DNA from: Tritrichomonas musculus
Lineage: Eukaryota; Parabasalia; Tritrichomonadida; Tritrichomonadidae
DNA length: 64,000 nt
Assembly (NCBI GenBank): GCA_039105265.1
Contig: JAPFFF010000018.1
Location: forward strand, 2,790,001-2,854,000
Reading direction: 5' to 3'
Shown here: positions 42,206 to 53,487 of the stretch, in pieces
Layout: each line of letters starts with the position of its first letter
How positions within the stretch are numbered: position 1 is the stretch's first letter
Notes under the pieces: model-generated
What the model was told of the DNA's origin: nothing
The model's input: the letters and a program-made list of their open reading frames with translations, nothing else
Databases searched by the model: none
Program-made: the position numbers and the translations under genes

Positions 42206-43950
42206 GGATTCTGAATTATGATGTTGCAAAGTTATGATGTTAAAAAAATATGATGTCAGAAAATTATGTTGTTACAAAGTTATGATGTTGCAAAATTATG
42301 ATGTTGAAAAATTATGATGTTGCAAAGTTATGATGTCAGAAAATTATGATGTTGCGAAATTTTGATGTTGCAAAGTTATGATGTCAGAAAATTATGATGT
42401 TGCGAAATTTTGATGTTGCAAAATTATGATGTCAGAAAATTATGATGTTGCCAAATTTTGATGTTGCGAAATTTTGATGTTGCGAAATTTTGATGTTGCA
42501 AAATTATGATGTTGCAAAGTTATGATGTTGCAAAGTTATGATGTTGCAAAGTTATGATGTTGCAAAGTTATGATGTTGCGAAATTTTGATGTTGCAAAAT
42601 TTTGATGTTGCAAAATTTTGATGTTGCAAAATTTTGATGTTGCAAAATTTTGATGTTGCAAAGTTATGATGTTGAAAAATAATGATGTCAGAAAATTATG
42701 TTGTTACAAAGTTATGATGTTGCAAAATTATGATGTTGCGAAATTTTGATGTTGCAAAATTATGATGTTGCCAAATTTTGATGTTGCAAAATTTTGATGT
42801 TGCCAAAGTTATGATGTTGCAAAGTTATGATGTTGCGAAATTTTGATGTTGCAAAATTTTGATGTTGCAAAGTTATGATGTTGCAAAATTATGATGTTGC
42901 GAAATTATGATGTCAGAAAATTATGATGTTGCCAAATTTTGATGTTGCCAAATTTTAATGTTGCCAAATTTTGATGTTGCAAAGTTATGATGTTGAAAAA
43001 TTATGATGTAAGAAAATTATGTTGTTACAAAGTTATGATGTTGCAAAATTATGATGTTGCGAAATTTTGATGTTGCAAAGTTATGATGTCAGAAAATTAT
43101 GATGTTGCCAAATTTTGATGTTGCCAAATTTTGATGTTGCCAAATTTTGATGTTGCCAAAGTTATGATGTTGCAAAGTTATGATGTTGCGAAATTTTGAT
43201 GTTGCAAAGTTATGATGTTGCAAAGTTATGATGTTGCAAAGTTATGATGTTGCAAAGTTATGATGTTGCAAAATTTTGATGTTGCAAAATTTTGATGTTG
43301 CAAAATTTTGATGTTGCAAAATTTTGATGTTGCAAAATTTTGATGTTGCAAAATTTTGATGTTGCAAAATTTTGATGTTGCAAAGTTATGATGTTGAAAA
43401 ATTATGATGTCAGAAAATTATGTTGTTACAAAGTTATGATGTTGCAAAATTATGATGTTGCGAAATTATGATGTCAGAAAATTATGATGTTGCCAAATTT
43501 TGATGTTGCCAAATTTTGATGTTGCAAAGTTATGATGTTGCAAAATTATGATGTCAGAAAATTATGATGTTGCCAAATTTTGATGTTGCCAAATTTTGAT
43601 GTTGCCAAATTTTGATGTTGCAAAGTTATGATGTTGCAAAGTTATGATGTTGCAAAATTATGATGTCAGAAAATTATGATGTTGCCAAATTTTGATGTTG
43701 CCAAATTTTGATGTTGCCAAATTTTGATGTTGCAAAGTTATGATGTTGCAAAGTTATGATGTTGCAAAGTTATGATGTTGCCAAATTTTGATGTTGCAAA
43801 GTTATGATGTTGCAAAATTTTGATGTTGCAAAATTATGATGTTGCCAAATTTTGATGTTGCAAAGTTATGATGTTGCAAAATTTTGATGTTGCAAAATTA
43901 TGATGTTGCCAAATTTTGATGTTGCAAAGTTATGATGTTGCAAAAGTATG
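42206..43950. repeat. Minisatellite, 16-nt period, about 108 copies
   Basis: The core unit is GATGTTGCAAARTTAT or GATGTTGCMAAATTTT. Variants are GATGTTGCGAAATTTT and GATGTCAGAAAATTAT. Variants form higher-order blocks (for example runs of CAAATTTT units followed by CAAAGTTAT units) that recur several times. Sixteen is not a multiple of three and stops occur every few units, so it is not protein-coding. It lies between two pseudogene regions. Confidence 0.92.
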
Positions 43951-44039
43951 AAACTCAGATTCAATCAATGCTTGAAAATTTGACATCCATTATCATTTAC
44001 CAGTTTACTATATTTACTTACTTTTTCTTATTCAATATT

Positions 44040-44330
44040 AATACACTCTACTTTTTGCGTATCAATGAATTATTAAACAATGACAAGATCGGTTTCATTT
44101 TATAGTATTTGACTGCTTCTTCTTTATTAATTGGTGCACCGTTATCTATTTCATGATTGCGAGCAAAAGTTTGCATTGCATTCAAATCACTTCATTATTT
44201 GCCTTTTTAAAATGTTTGATTGCTTCTTTTTAATATTAATTGTAATTCCATCTCACATTCAATGCATCATTTCATTATAATGCATTGGAACTGTTTATCA
44301 TGCTGATTTCTTTAATTTAGCAACATTATT
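44040..44330 (-). pseudogene. Sel1-like repeat pseudogene fragment
   Basis: On the minus strand the text NAMQTFARNHEIDNGAPI then INKEEAVKYYK, preceded by a KKEAIKHFKKANNE-like stretch, matches Sel1 repeats. It is interrupted by stops and frame changes. It is a host-gene remnant like that at 9030-9660. The remaining 400 bp up to 44809 show nothing recognisable. Confidence 0.5.
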
Positions 44331-44809
44331 CAATTCTTGTGAAAGGCCGATAAAATATTCTATTTTAAATGCAAAAATCTCACTTGTATCTTTATATTTT
44401 ACTTTTTATATACATTAAATGATCATGAACCAATGCAGTTATGTAGAATGAGATCATCAAGATTGATTAATGATTCTTTATTTCTTTTTAATTATTTAGA
44501 TAATAGTATATAGTAAAATAAAATGTGATTTTATTTTGAATGTACATGACCAAATAACTTATTAATAATTCGTCAAAAATGCATTCAAAAATACCTTTTT
44601 CCGATCATTTTTTGAAGCGATTATTTTTTAATTCGCTGCTGTAATATCTTGAAAATAAAATAAGAATTTATCTAAATTGCAGTTGATATTAATTAATAAA
44701 TCATTTTTATTTCAAATATTTTATGCCCCATCAGATTTTTGCGACTTTTGCTTTTTTCTTTTTCTTTTGCAAATAATTTATAAACTATTCAAAATAAATC
44801 TAAAATTCC

Positions 44810-47800
44810 ATGAGCTCATGCTTGTTAATTCAAACATTAAAACACTTCGAAATCCCTTCTAACATTAAAATATACGATTTTCTCGATAATATTTTTGTTT
44901 ATTATTCTGAAGCAGAGTCAAAAGTTGAGCTTTACGATATAAATACTTTTGCTTTAACAAGTTTGGATCATTTAATTGCAAAAACCAAATCAGATTTAAC
45001 GTCAATTAAAATTTCGCCTTCTCATTCATTAATAGCATTTGGATTCTCAGATGGGAAAATCTTTCTTTATTCAACACTTAGTCAAAAGGTCACTAAAATC
45101 AAAACCAAACAAAAATCCATTCCAGTAGTTTGCATGTGCTTTATTTCTGATAATTTATTAATTTCTTCTACTGATGATTCGAAATTAATTGGATATAGAA
45201 TAACTTTCAATCGTTTTGGCGTTACATATAAAGACTTTCCAATTACGACATTATTAGAAACAGCTAATGCACTTGTTGCTCCCCCAATCTACCAATACAT
45301 TTCAGATACTACCCTTCCAAGATGCTTATCATCTTTAATTGAAGGAATTTTTATCTATAAGACATCTAATAATTTCGCTATTTGCAAGATTACAGATAAA
45401 TTTCAAGTTCTTATAGAATTAAGCAATCCACAATGTATTTTTTGTTTTTCACCTGTTTACAATGACGAAGTGAATGTTGGATTAGCAACTCAAAAAACAA
45501 TCGAAATATACAAAATTACAAAGGATCGAAAAATTGAACTGATATATTTTTATGAAATTAATTTGACACCTTCATTTATCATGTTTTTTGCTCCAACAAT
45601 ATTTTTAGTGAATTTTGATGATGTCAAATGCTATGTTTTTTCCATTGAAAAACTTACAGATTCGAATAAAAGCACAAAAGAAAATTTTCTAGATTCAATA
45701 TCTGAAATCCACAACGAAAATATACCCGAAAAAGGATATTTATTTACTGGGAGAAATATTCTTTATCTGTTTGGCTCAGAAAACACATATAAGATTTCCA
45801 TGATTACGTTTTTTGATATCATTAATCGATACAAAAAAGAAGGCAAATTTAATGAAATAATCGATTTTTGCAAAAAGGCTATTTCAGGTGATTATAAAGC
45901 CACAATTGGCTTACCATTAAATCCGGTACAAAAATCCATTAAAATTGAAGAATCAATCTCCCAAACGTTAAATCAAAAATGCCAAGAAGACCTGAACGAT
46001 CCAGCAAAAACACCATACTCCACTGCTAATAACTTTATTCTTTTATCAAAAGAATTAGGATTAAAAAATTGGGTGATCACAAATGCACTCAAATATTTTC
46101 AATCAAAAGGATTTTTGAATGATTATTTTAAAGCAATAATTAATTCAGATCCCGATGCAAATTTATTTTTTTACAATAAAGATTGGGCTTTAACTTTATT
46201 AGAAAATATTGATACATTAGATGCATCCAAATTTCTTCTCTCTCTTCCAAAAAAAGTGGTGCCAAATAATATTTTGATTCAAGTTGCAAAAAAAAAGAAT
46301 GATATCGATTTATTAGTAGATATTTTAATATATAAAATGAATGACTATGTTGATGCGGCAGCAGTTATATGGAATTCAGGAAATAATGAAAAGCTTAGTC
46401 GAATGTATAATTCATTTTTATATCCATCGACATCGGACATTCAAATTTCTGTATCATTGATCAGCTGGCTTTTTGGTGTAAAAAAAATTAAAGATACAAA
46501 TAATGATAATGCCGAAGGTCAAGAAAATGAAAATAAAAACAAGTCAAGTTATTCTTTCCCTCATTTAACTAGCCTATTAGAATTTAATGATCAAATTACA
46601 ATTGAAGTTTTAATCAAAATAAAACAATTTATTACAAAATATAAAAGACCATTTACATTAACAGAATTCACGAATGCTATTCTACTTACTATGCAAAATA
46701 ATCATGAATTAGAAATTACTGATAAAGTTATGGATATACTCGAAGAAATCATTATCGATTCAAAAATCAAAATCGCTAAAGAAAATTTAAAAATTATATT
46801 TTCACGAATTTTTACTAATAAAACTCCAGCAGAAGATCATCATGATAATCGACAAGCATTGTTACTAATTATAATCAATGAAAACGTATCAAAAGAATTC
46901 AATGAATTATTACTTCCTCTTTGTGATAATTTTGGATTTCGTTTTGCTAAAAAGTGCATTTATATATTAAATCAGGAATTTGAAAGAGCATTTAAAGAAG
47001 TAATATGCAATCCAGATGATAATATATTTCAATTTATTAAACAAACTATAAGATCACATTCATCAAGCAAAGAACAAATTGGAGATGCAGTATTATCAAT
47101 AGCTCCATATCTCATAAAAAATGATATTGCTGAATTCTATTTAATTTTAAAAAATTATTTTCCAGATTTAGTACCAAAAGTTATTTCAAGTTTGACCGAT
47201 GAAGATGCACTCAGAAATTATTATATTAAATATTTGATTAAATTTCAAGATATTTCAGAAATGAATCTACCAAAGAATACTTTAATTTCATTCTGCAAGT
47301 TTTTATGCCAATATTATCCAGATGATGTAAAAACGTTTCTTGAGTCAGAGAAAAATTCATTGACTGATTTTTATCAAATTTGCAAAAATTATAAAATTTT
47401 TGATGCATGCGCGATAATTGCTAATTATACAAATGATATAAAATCTTTTATATTATACATTTCTCATTATTTTACGTTGAAAATGATAGCTTTTGTTGAT
47501 TCTGATGAAAAGGGTGACCAAGAAGACGCAATTTATCAATTTGGAAAATGCTTTGATTTCGTGCTCTCAAAACTTGAAAATTCAATATCAAGAAATTCTG
47601 GCTTTCCTGAAATCGAAGATCTTTGCAAATCAATTGTTGAATGCTTCATACTTCCATTTTACGCACTTCAGGTTGATCAAAAACAATTTCAAAACAGTCA
47701 ATCAAAAATTCCAAAAATTCCAGTAAGTGAAGTTCCCGAAAAATTGACTCAATTACAACAAAAGAGAGTACAACTAAATATAGCAAAAATAGAAACAAAG

Positions 47801-48694
47801 AGAACTGTTTCAGATAATAATCAAGTACCTAATGGCCAAGCGACAAATAGTGACTTTAGTTCAGATTCAGATGATGATATCAAATCAAAAATTCAAAATA
47901 ACAACTCTTCAATGAAAATTTCAAAATCAGAAGTTTATTCAAAGACATCGCTGTCTTCTTCTCTTTCTGGAAAACATAAACCAATAGCTACTACATCATC
48001 AGCATCAACAGCAAATTCCAATCAAAATCAAAATACTAAAAATACTCCAAATGAACACCTTTTATTTATGCAGAAAAAAGCAGAAATTCTTTCAACTGAT
48101 ATGATGAAGATCTGTATATCTGTTTCAAAAATTCTTTCTTATCCTGTTTTATTAACTCATCTTACTTCTAAATTCGAAAACATTTACATTGAATATACAA
48201 GAAAATCATACCTTGCACTTATTAACGATGCAGCTTACGATCTACAGACAACAACAGCACTAGCGCAATTATTCCACCAAGATGAACGAAATACTCATGA
48301 TAAGTTCATTTTGAAACATTTACATGGAATTGTTTGCCATGCTCAGTCAATGACAAGATGTGGAACTTGCGGAGGAGCCTTAAATGGAATTAATAATTTA
48401 ATTAGAATCTTTCCTTGTGGTCATGCTTTCCATGATAATCCTAAATGCTTGCCAAAACAAATTTGCCCAATTTGCAATCCCGAGGTTCGAATTGATCAAG
48501 ATATTCGAAGGCCAACTTTTGCTATCCAAGGAAACCAAGCTCAAAGATTGATAAAGAAATTTGAACTTAAATTGAACAAGAAAATAATTGAAGAAAATGA
48601 TAACTGCGATGAAAGTGCTACTTATGTACCAAAGAAAGGATCTATTAGAATAAAAAGTGTACCAGTATCTCTTCCTGCACCAGCACATGAATAA
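44810..48694 (+). CDS. Vps8-like CORVET/HOPS tethering subunit with C-terminal RING
   Basis: The protein has 1,294 residues. Residues about 1-330 look like a WD40-type beta-propeller (IKISPSHSLIAFGFSDGKIFLYS). Residues about 340-980 are an alpha-helical solenoid like the clathrin heavy-chain repeats of Vps proteins. Residues about 1000-1100 are a polar, disordered linker. Residues about 1184-1225 are a RING finger (CGTCGG...FPCGHAFH...CLPKQICPICNP). This order is shared by Vps8, Vps11, Vps18 and Vps41. Length and the late RING favour Vps8. It should tether early endosomes or lysosome-like vacuoles. Vps11 is the main alternative. The ATG at 44810 gives the complete propeller. Confidence 0.72.
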   Translation: MSSCLLIQTLKHFEIPSNIKIYDFLDNIFVYYSEAESKVELYDINTFALTSLDHLIAKTKSDLTSIKISPSHSLIAFGFSDGKIFLYSTLSQKVTKIKTKQKSIPVVCMCFISDNLLISSTDDSKLIGYRITFNRFGVTYKDFPITTLLETANALVAPPIYQYISDTTLPRCLSSLIEGIFIYKTSNNFAICKITDKFQVLIELSNPQCIFCFSPVYNDEVNVGLATQKTIEIYKITKDRKIELIYFYEINLTPSFIMFFAPTIFLVNFDDVKCYVFSIEKLTDSNKSTKENFLDSISEIHNENIPEKGYLFTGRNILYLFGSENTYKISMITFFDIINRYKKEGKFNEIIDFCKKAISGDYKATIGLPLNPVQKSIKIEESISQTLNQKCQEDLNDPAKTPYSTANNFILLSKELGLKNWVITNALKYFQSKGFLNDYFKAIINSDPDANLFFYNKDWALTLLENIDTLDASKFLLSLPKKVVPNNILIQVAKKKNDIDLLVDILIYKMNDYVDAAAVIWNSGNNEKLSRMYNSFLYPSTSDIQISVSLISWLFGVKKIKDTNNDNAEGQENENKNKSSYSFPHLTSLLEFNDQITIEVLIKIKQFITKYKRPFTLTEFTNAILLTMQNNHELEITDKVMDILEEIIIDSKIKIAKENLKIIFSRIFTNKTPAEDHHDNRQALLLIIINENVSKEFNELLLPLCDNFGFRFAKKCIYILNQEFERAFKEVICNPDDNIFQFIKQTIRSHSSSKEQIGDAVLSIAPYLIKNDIAEFYLILKNYFPDLVPKVISSLTDEDALRNYYIKYLIKFQDISEMNLPKNTLISFCKFLCQYYPDDVKTFLESEKNSLTDFYQICKNYKIFDACAIIANYTNDIKSFILYISHYFTLKMIAFVDSDEKGDQEDAIYQFGKCFDFVLSKLENSISRNSGFPEIEDLCKSIVECFILPFYALQVDQKQFQNSQSKIPKIPVSEVPEKLTQLQQKRVQLNIAKIETKRTVSDNNQVPNGQATNSDFSSDSDDDIKSKIQNNNSSMKISKSEVYSKTSLSSSLSGKHKPIATTSSASTANSNQNQNTKNTPNEHLLFMQKKAEILSTDMMKICISVSKILSYPVLLTHLTSKFENIYIEYTRKSYLALINDAAYDLQTTTALAQLFHQDERNTHDKFILKHLHGIVCHAQSMTRCGTCGGALNGINNLIRIFPCGHAFHDNPKCLPKQICPICNPEVRIDQDIRRPTFAIQGNQAQRLIKKFELKLNKKIIEENDNCDESATYVPKKGSIRIKSVPVSLPAPAHE

Positions 48695-48869
48695 TTATCG
48701 GTTATTGTGTTTAAATACATATATGTTTTTGTGTCTTATATTAAATAAAAATTAAAATATTATATGATTAATTATTATTAGTAATAAACTCAAAAATGTT
48801 TTATTTAATGAAAGCGGATTAAAAAAATGATCTAAATTTGTAGAGAAATTAAAAATTCAATTTTTAAAC

Positions 48870-50639
48870 TTAGAAACCTGGACGCCTGCTGAAATGTGCA
48901 TGAAGGAGATCGTGAACTTTTTGTGAGTTTGGTTTCTCCAATAAGGTCTTATAGATATCTTGAACACATGGATTTTCGTGAGCAAATCTGATCTTAGATT
49001 TAGCTTCATCTTTGTAGATTGCATCGCATCTCTCTTTAATAGCTTCTTTGCTTGTGAGGATAGATGTACCACCACCACAAACGCATCCGCCTGGGCATGC
49101 CATAACTTCAACATACTTGATCTTTCTAAGCTTCTTATCTTTCTTGACTTTGTCGAAGAATTTAATAGCATTAACCATTCCTTGAACTGCTGCGACATGA
49201 ATCTTGTGATCGCCAAGTTTAACTTCCATAACCTTTAAAGCTTTATCACCACGGAGTTCTTTCATTTCAAGTTTAGCTGGATTCTTGCCAGTGAGCATCC
49301 AATGGGCAGTTCTGAGAGTAGCTTCCATATAACCACCAGATGTATCAATTAATTCAGCAGCGCCACTACCAGTACCAAGGACTGTATCAAATGGAGTTTC
49401 TTTGAAGGTAAGTGGATTGATGTGAGCAATATGGAATAAGTCAACAAGTTCACGAACAGAAAGGGAAACATCAATGTTCTTCAAACCAACTTTAGTTTGG
49501 TATTGAGGACGTTCGATTTCGTCTTTCTTTGAAAGGCAGCATGTAACTGAAACGTTGAAGATGTCTAATGGTCTGATGTTCAATTTGGCTGGGAGGACTT
49601 CCATGACAAGTGATGAAAGAATTGATGGAGCTGAACGAAGAGTACTTAAGTTGGGGATAACAGATGGACGGCTTTGTTCAATATAATTGACAAATGAAGG
49701 ACAATTTGAGCTGAAGAATGGAGCTTTTAATGCGTTCTTCTTGATCTTTTCAACAAGAGTAGCAGCTTCTTCCATGATCATGAGATCGCCACCAAATTTA
49801 GCATCAAGAACGTAGTCGAAGCCAATAGCCTTGAGGCATGAAACAAGTCTTTGTGGAGTGAGCTGTTGAGGAGTAAGACCAAGTGCATCAGCAAGGGCAA
49901 TATGAACTCCTGGTCCGAGCTCGCAAACATTGACCTTTTTACCATGATTCCTGATTTTTTCGAGAACTTCGCGTGATTGTGTCCTTTCTGTAAGTGCGCC
50001 AACTGGGCAGAATAAAACACATTGGCCGCATCTAATACATGTTGTATCATAAAGATCAAGTCCAGAGGCTATTTGGACAGCATTACGTCCTTGAAGTGGT
50101 GCAACTTTGAGGATTTTCATTCCAGCAATTTTGTTGCAGGCTCTGACGCATCTCTTGCAGTCAACACATTTTGATGGGTCAATATGAATTGCGTGAGTTG
50201 AGTCATCATTCTTATATTTGATGTGTAAACGATCTTTGAGTGATGAAACTTTATGGTCATAGCAAAGATTTCTGAATTCACATCTTTGGTTAGCAACGCA
50301 TGCTGAGCAACGCTCATCGTGTGTATCAAGAATATGAGTAAGGGTGTTACGGACTTGATCGATAACTCTTTGATGTAATGTGTTAACACGAATTCCATTT
50401 GCTACTTTTGTAACACATGCGTTACTAAAAGTTTCGGCTCCGTGGTTTTCGACTTGAACGACACAAAGTCCACATGTACCTGAGGGTGGTAAACAAGGAT
50501 GAAAACAAAGGCGAGGTACTCTTATACCATTTCGGTCACAAAGTGCTAAAATTGTTTCTCCCTTCTTAGCTTTGAGGGAACGTCCATTGACAGTTACTGT
50601 AATCTTTGATGATGAGCGAGAAATTGATGAGGCGAGCAT
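48870..50639 (-). CDS. Hydrogenosomal [FeFe]-hydrogenase-like protein with altered H-cluster motifs
   Basis: The protein has 589 residues. MLASSISRSSSK is a typical hydrogenosomal presequence. Next come a [2Fe-2S] domain (CFHPCLPPSGTCGLC), a His-ligated cluster site (HDERCSACVANQRC) and two [4Fe-4S] sites (CVDCKRCVRAC, CIRCGQCVLFC), the layout of M3-type clostridial hydrogenases. In the catalytic domain, motif L3 is intact (VMACPGGCVCGGG). Motif L1, normally TSCCPxW, is SSNCPSF (residues 310-316), and L2, normally MPCxxKxxE, is TCCLSKKDE. The cluster-ligand cysteines remain, but the proton-relay cysteine (C299 in clostridial CpI) is Asn312. It may be a low-activity, sensory or repurposed paralogue. 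The 3' end faces the Vps8-like gene, 175 bp away. Confidence 0.88.
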   Translation of the reverse strand: MLASSISRSSSKITVTVNGRSLKAKKGETILALCDRNGIRVPRLCFHPCLPPSGTCGLCVVQVENHGAETFSNACVTKVANGIRVNTLHQRVIDQVRNTLTHILDTHDERCSACVANQRCEFRNLCYDHKVSSLKDRLHIKYKNDDSTHAIHIDPSKCVDCKRCVRACNKIAGMKILKVAPLQGRNAVQIASGLDLYDTTCIRCGQCVLFCPVGALTERTQSREVLEKIRNHGKKVNVCELGPGVHIALADALGLTPQQLTPQRLVSCLKAIGFDYVLDAKFGGDLMIMEEAATLVEKIKKNALKAPFFSSNCPSFVNYIEQSRPSVIPNLSTLRSAPSILSSLVMEVLPAKLNIRPLDIFNVSVTCCLSKKDEIERPQYQTKVGLKNIDVSLSVRELVDLFHIAHINPLTFKETPFDTVLGTGSGAAELIDTSGGYMEATLRTAHWMLTGKNPAKLEMKELRGDKALKVMEVKLGDHKIHVAAVQGMVNAIKFFDKVKKDKKLRKIKYVEVMACPGGCVCGGGTSILTSKEAIKERCDAIYKDEAKSKIRFAHENPCVQDIYKTLLEKPNSQKVHDLLHAHFSRRPGF

Positions 50640-50640
50640 C

Positions 50641-50648
50641 GAAAATGA
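50641..50648 (-). promoter_or_regulatory. Candidate initiator of the hydrogenase-like gene
   Basis: On the minus strand TCATTTTC (TCAYWW) ends just before the ATG, with its A about 7 nt upstream of the start codon. That is a normal spacing for trichomonad transcripts. The rest of the 776-bp divergent gap to the Ras GEF gene shows no other clear element. Confidence 0.45.
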
Positions 50649-51415
50649 CGTACTTAGTGAAAAATTGAATGGGTTTGTCTATTAAAAAGATAAATTCTTT
50701 TTATTTGGTCAAAATGAGCTCAAAACAGCATAGAAGTATTTGTTATCACATATCCTAATAAATACAGAGTCTTTAAAAAAGAAAAATTATTCTATTCTCC
50801 AAAAGTTGAGTGAAAAAAAAATATAAATCATTCAAAATATCATATAAAAAATTTAAATTTCTTTAATATCATTAACTTTTTCAGCAGCAATACAAAAAAA
50901 TTTTTATTCAATCTCTGAACAAATATCTCACAATTTTCTGGCCACTTAACATTATTTTAAATAATTTTTATTTCAGGAAATCTTTTAATATTATTGAAAA
51001 AAGTTATAAGTATAATTTTTAAAACAAATAATCAAGCCAAATTTATAATATTTTTATAAATTAATTGGTATAATTAATAATTTTTCATATTTCGAAACCC
51101 ATTCATTCTTTTAGGTTTTACTAATAAAAAATTAATTATTACCTCTTTCTAGCTCTCTTTTTATAATTTAATAGATTAGTTATGCTTCTTTTGAATACAT
51201 TTCGATTTTTTCTATAAAAGATAGGACTTCAGAATTATATGTTAATTAATTTTTAAACAATATAGTCGTGAATTTTCTGATTTATTTATATATTTCCAAA
51301 TACAATGATGATATAAAATAAAATATTTAGTACATCAATTTTCTTTTAATTTTTTGAATTGCTTTATCAAAATTTTCATAAAAATTTTATGATTCTATAA
51401 ACTCTCTTTCTCAAG

Positions 51416-53434
51416 ATGAATTTATTCACATCGAATGATCCAACTAATATGGAAGTGAGAAAAGAAATATTTTCAATTTCTACAGAATATGATATAATGA
51501 GAGAAAACTATTTTTGCAAAGACAATATTGATCGATCACAATGGATGGAAAATATCTATTCAAAAAATCCTAGTGTCAAAAAATTTCGAGAACAAGTTTC
51601 ACCAGTTGATAGAGCAATAGAATTTGGCAACTTGTATTTACCAGAAGAGCGAATAATTAATCAAGACGGGCTTTTTGCAATTATATCACAGCATTTTCAC
51701 ACAATAGGTCTTTTAAATTCCGAACAAACTCTTTTAAGTGAGTGGGAAGGATGCTTAAATTATCCAACTTCACTTAACAAATCACAATTAACTTATTTAA
51801 TTCAACGAGGAATCCAGAATAGTGAAAAATTTTGGCTATTAACTACTCCAGGAACAATGTCTAATGAAACTGAAGAAAAAATTACTAAAAAAGTTCTTAA
51901 TGAATTTGAGAAAATAACAGGAAAAGAAAATTTCTCTGAACCTATTTTAGAAGAATCAGAAGATATCAATCAATGCATTTTTGATCAAGAAGGTAACATT
52001 ATTAAAGCAACAGTAAATCAGCTGATATGGATATGCACTACCCAGAATATATATAATTCAAAATATCTTACATTAGCTTTCTGTTTAGTTAATTCTTCCT
52101 TCTCAAAAAATAGCAATATTATGTTTTATAAAATACGCCATAGGTTCAGAATTGCTTTGAATATGAAAACAAATATAGAAAATTCAGATTTAAAAATAAA
52201 TAGCGGCGACGAATTATCAACTATAGGAGGAAAGCCAAAATCAATAAATATAAAATCTGAAAAAGACTTATTAATGGAAGAAAAAAATAATATTAATTCA
52301 AACTCTAAAGGAATGCAAAATAATACACAATTGGACTTGGAACCAGATATAGAAAAGAATTTGAAATCAAATTCTCCAATAACCCAAGCAATTTCATCAG
52401 AATTTCAAGACATTAACGAAAAGCAATTCAAAGAGCAAAAAATGACATTAAAATTTCTCTCAATTTGGATAGATCAATCATTCTTTCAAATTTCACCATC
52501 TGTTATTTCATCAATTCTTTCTTTTTTGCATGATGAAGTACCAACAAAATTCTCCAAAAAGGTAATAAAAATAAAATTGAAAATCGAAAAAATAATTCAA
52601 TATCGAAAAAATCAATTTTCGCCAATAGATTGCAACGACATCGAGAATGAAATCGATTATTCAGTATCCAGTCAACAGCCACCAAAAGTTAATCTTAACT
52701 CGCATCGCATGCCATGGTCACTTGATTTCGAATTAACAGATCTTCCATCAACAGAATTTGCTCGTCAATTGACAATGTTCATGTCTCGTTCCTTTTATAA
52801 GATAAAAGGCTGCGAGTTAGTTTACAGCAGCGAAGATCAAATCGAGCAAAACCAGCCAAATCTAAATATTCTTATCACAAAAAGTAACAATTTTTTCAGA
52901 TGGATACAATTTTATGTCCTCTCAAAAAGTGAAATAAATGAACGTGCAGCGATGATGTCTTACTTTATAAGAGTTGCACGAAAACTTTACACAATGCAAA
53001 ATTTTTATGGTTGCTCATTAATTTTGAGTGCTTTTGATAATTCTTTCAACTTTTTGAAAGGTACAAAAGCTCTCATCTCAAAAAGTGATTTAAACTTCAT
53101 TGAGGAAGTTAAAAATCAATTGGTGGATTTTGACAGTGATTCAAGTGCTATTCAGCAATTCTTTCGTGAATCATCGTTAAAAATGCCAGTTATTCCAGTT
53201 TTATATCCTTACAAAAGCTCAATTCAATCTGCAATCAAAGGAAGACTCATTGAAAACGACAAAATTAACGTGCCTGTTTTGATTGAAATTTACAAGTTAG
53301 TTTGCGAATTCGAAGATTTTCAAAAGAAAAGATTCAACTTTTATTTGATAGATCAAGCACAAGACTTACTCGAAAAGTGCAACTCACCAAAAACGCTCAA
53401 TGAACTAATTGACTACGCAAAACAGTTAGAATAA
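51416..53434 (+). CDS. Ras guanine nucleotide exchange factor (CDC25 family)
   Basis: The protein has 672 residues. Residues about 430-672 form the catalytic CDC25/RasGEF domain (LPSTEFARQLTMFMSRSFYKI; then RWIQFYVLSKSEINERAAMMSYFIRVARKLYTMQNFYG; then IQSAIKGRLIENDKINVP). Residues about 195-370 look like the RasGEF N-terminal (REM) domain (TVNQLIWICTTQNIYNSKYL and LKFLSIWIDQSFFQ) with a low-complexity Asn/Ser-rich insertion between its halves. It should activate a Ras-like GTPase at membranes. The first 190 residues are not recognised. No intron is seen. It is convergent with the ABC transporter gene across a fold-back element. Confidence 0.85.
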   Translation: MNLFTSNDPTNMEVRKEIFSISTEYDIMRENYFCKDNIDRSQWMENIYSKNPSVKKFREQVSPVDRAIEFGNLYLPEERIINQDGLFAIISQHFHTIGLLNSEQTLLSEWEGCLNYPTSLNKSQLTYLIQRGIQNSEKFWLLTTPGTMSNETEEKITKKVLNEFEKITGKENFSEPILEESEDINQCIFDQEGNIIKATVNQLIWICTTQNIYNSKYLTLAFCLVNSSFSKNSNIMFYKIRHRFRIALNMKTNIENSDLKINSGDELSTIGGKPKSINIKSEKDLLMEEKNNINSNSKGMQNNTQLDLEPDIEKNLKSNSPITQAISSEFQDINEKQFKEQKMTLKFLSIWIDQSFFQISPSVISSILSFLHDEVPTKFSKKVIKIKLKIEKIIQYRKNQFSPIDCNDIENEIDYSVSSQQPPKVNLNSHRMPWSLDFELTDLPSTEFARQLTMFMSRSFYKIKGCELVYSSEDQIEQNQPNLNILITKSNNFFRWIQFYVLSKSEINERAAMMSYFIRVARKLYTMQNFYGCSLILSAFDNSFNFLKGTKALISKSDLNFIEEVKNQLVDFDSDSSAIQQFFRESSLKMPVIPVLYPYKSSIQSAIKGRLIENDKINVPVLIEIYKLVCEFEDFQKKRFNFYLIDQAQDLLEKCNSPKTLNELIDYAKQLE

Positions 53435-53487
53435 TTTTTCATTTCAAATGTCATTATAATTTTATGCTATTTTTTTTTTTTTTTTTT

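Noticed and set aside
42206-43950. CRISPR-like array
   Set aside because: The 16-nt units are contiguous without unique spacers and the host is a eukaryote. It is a minisatellite.
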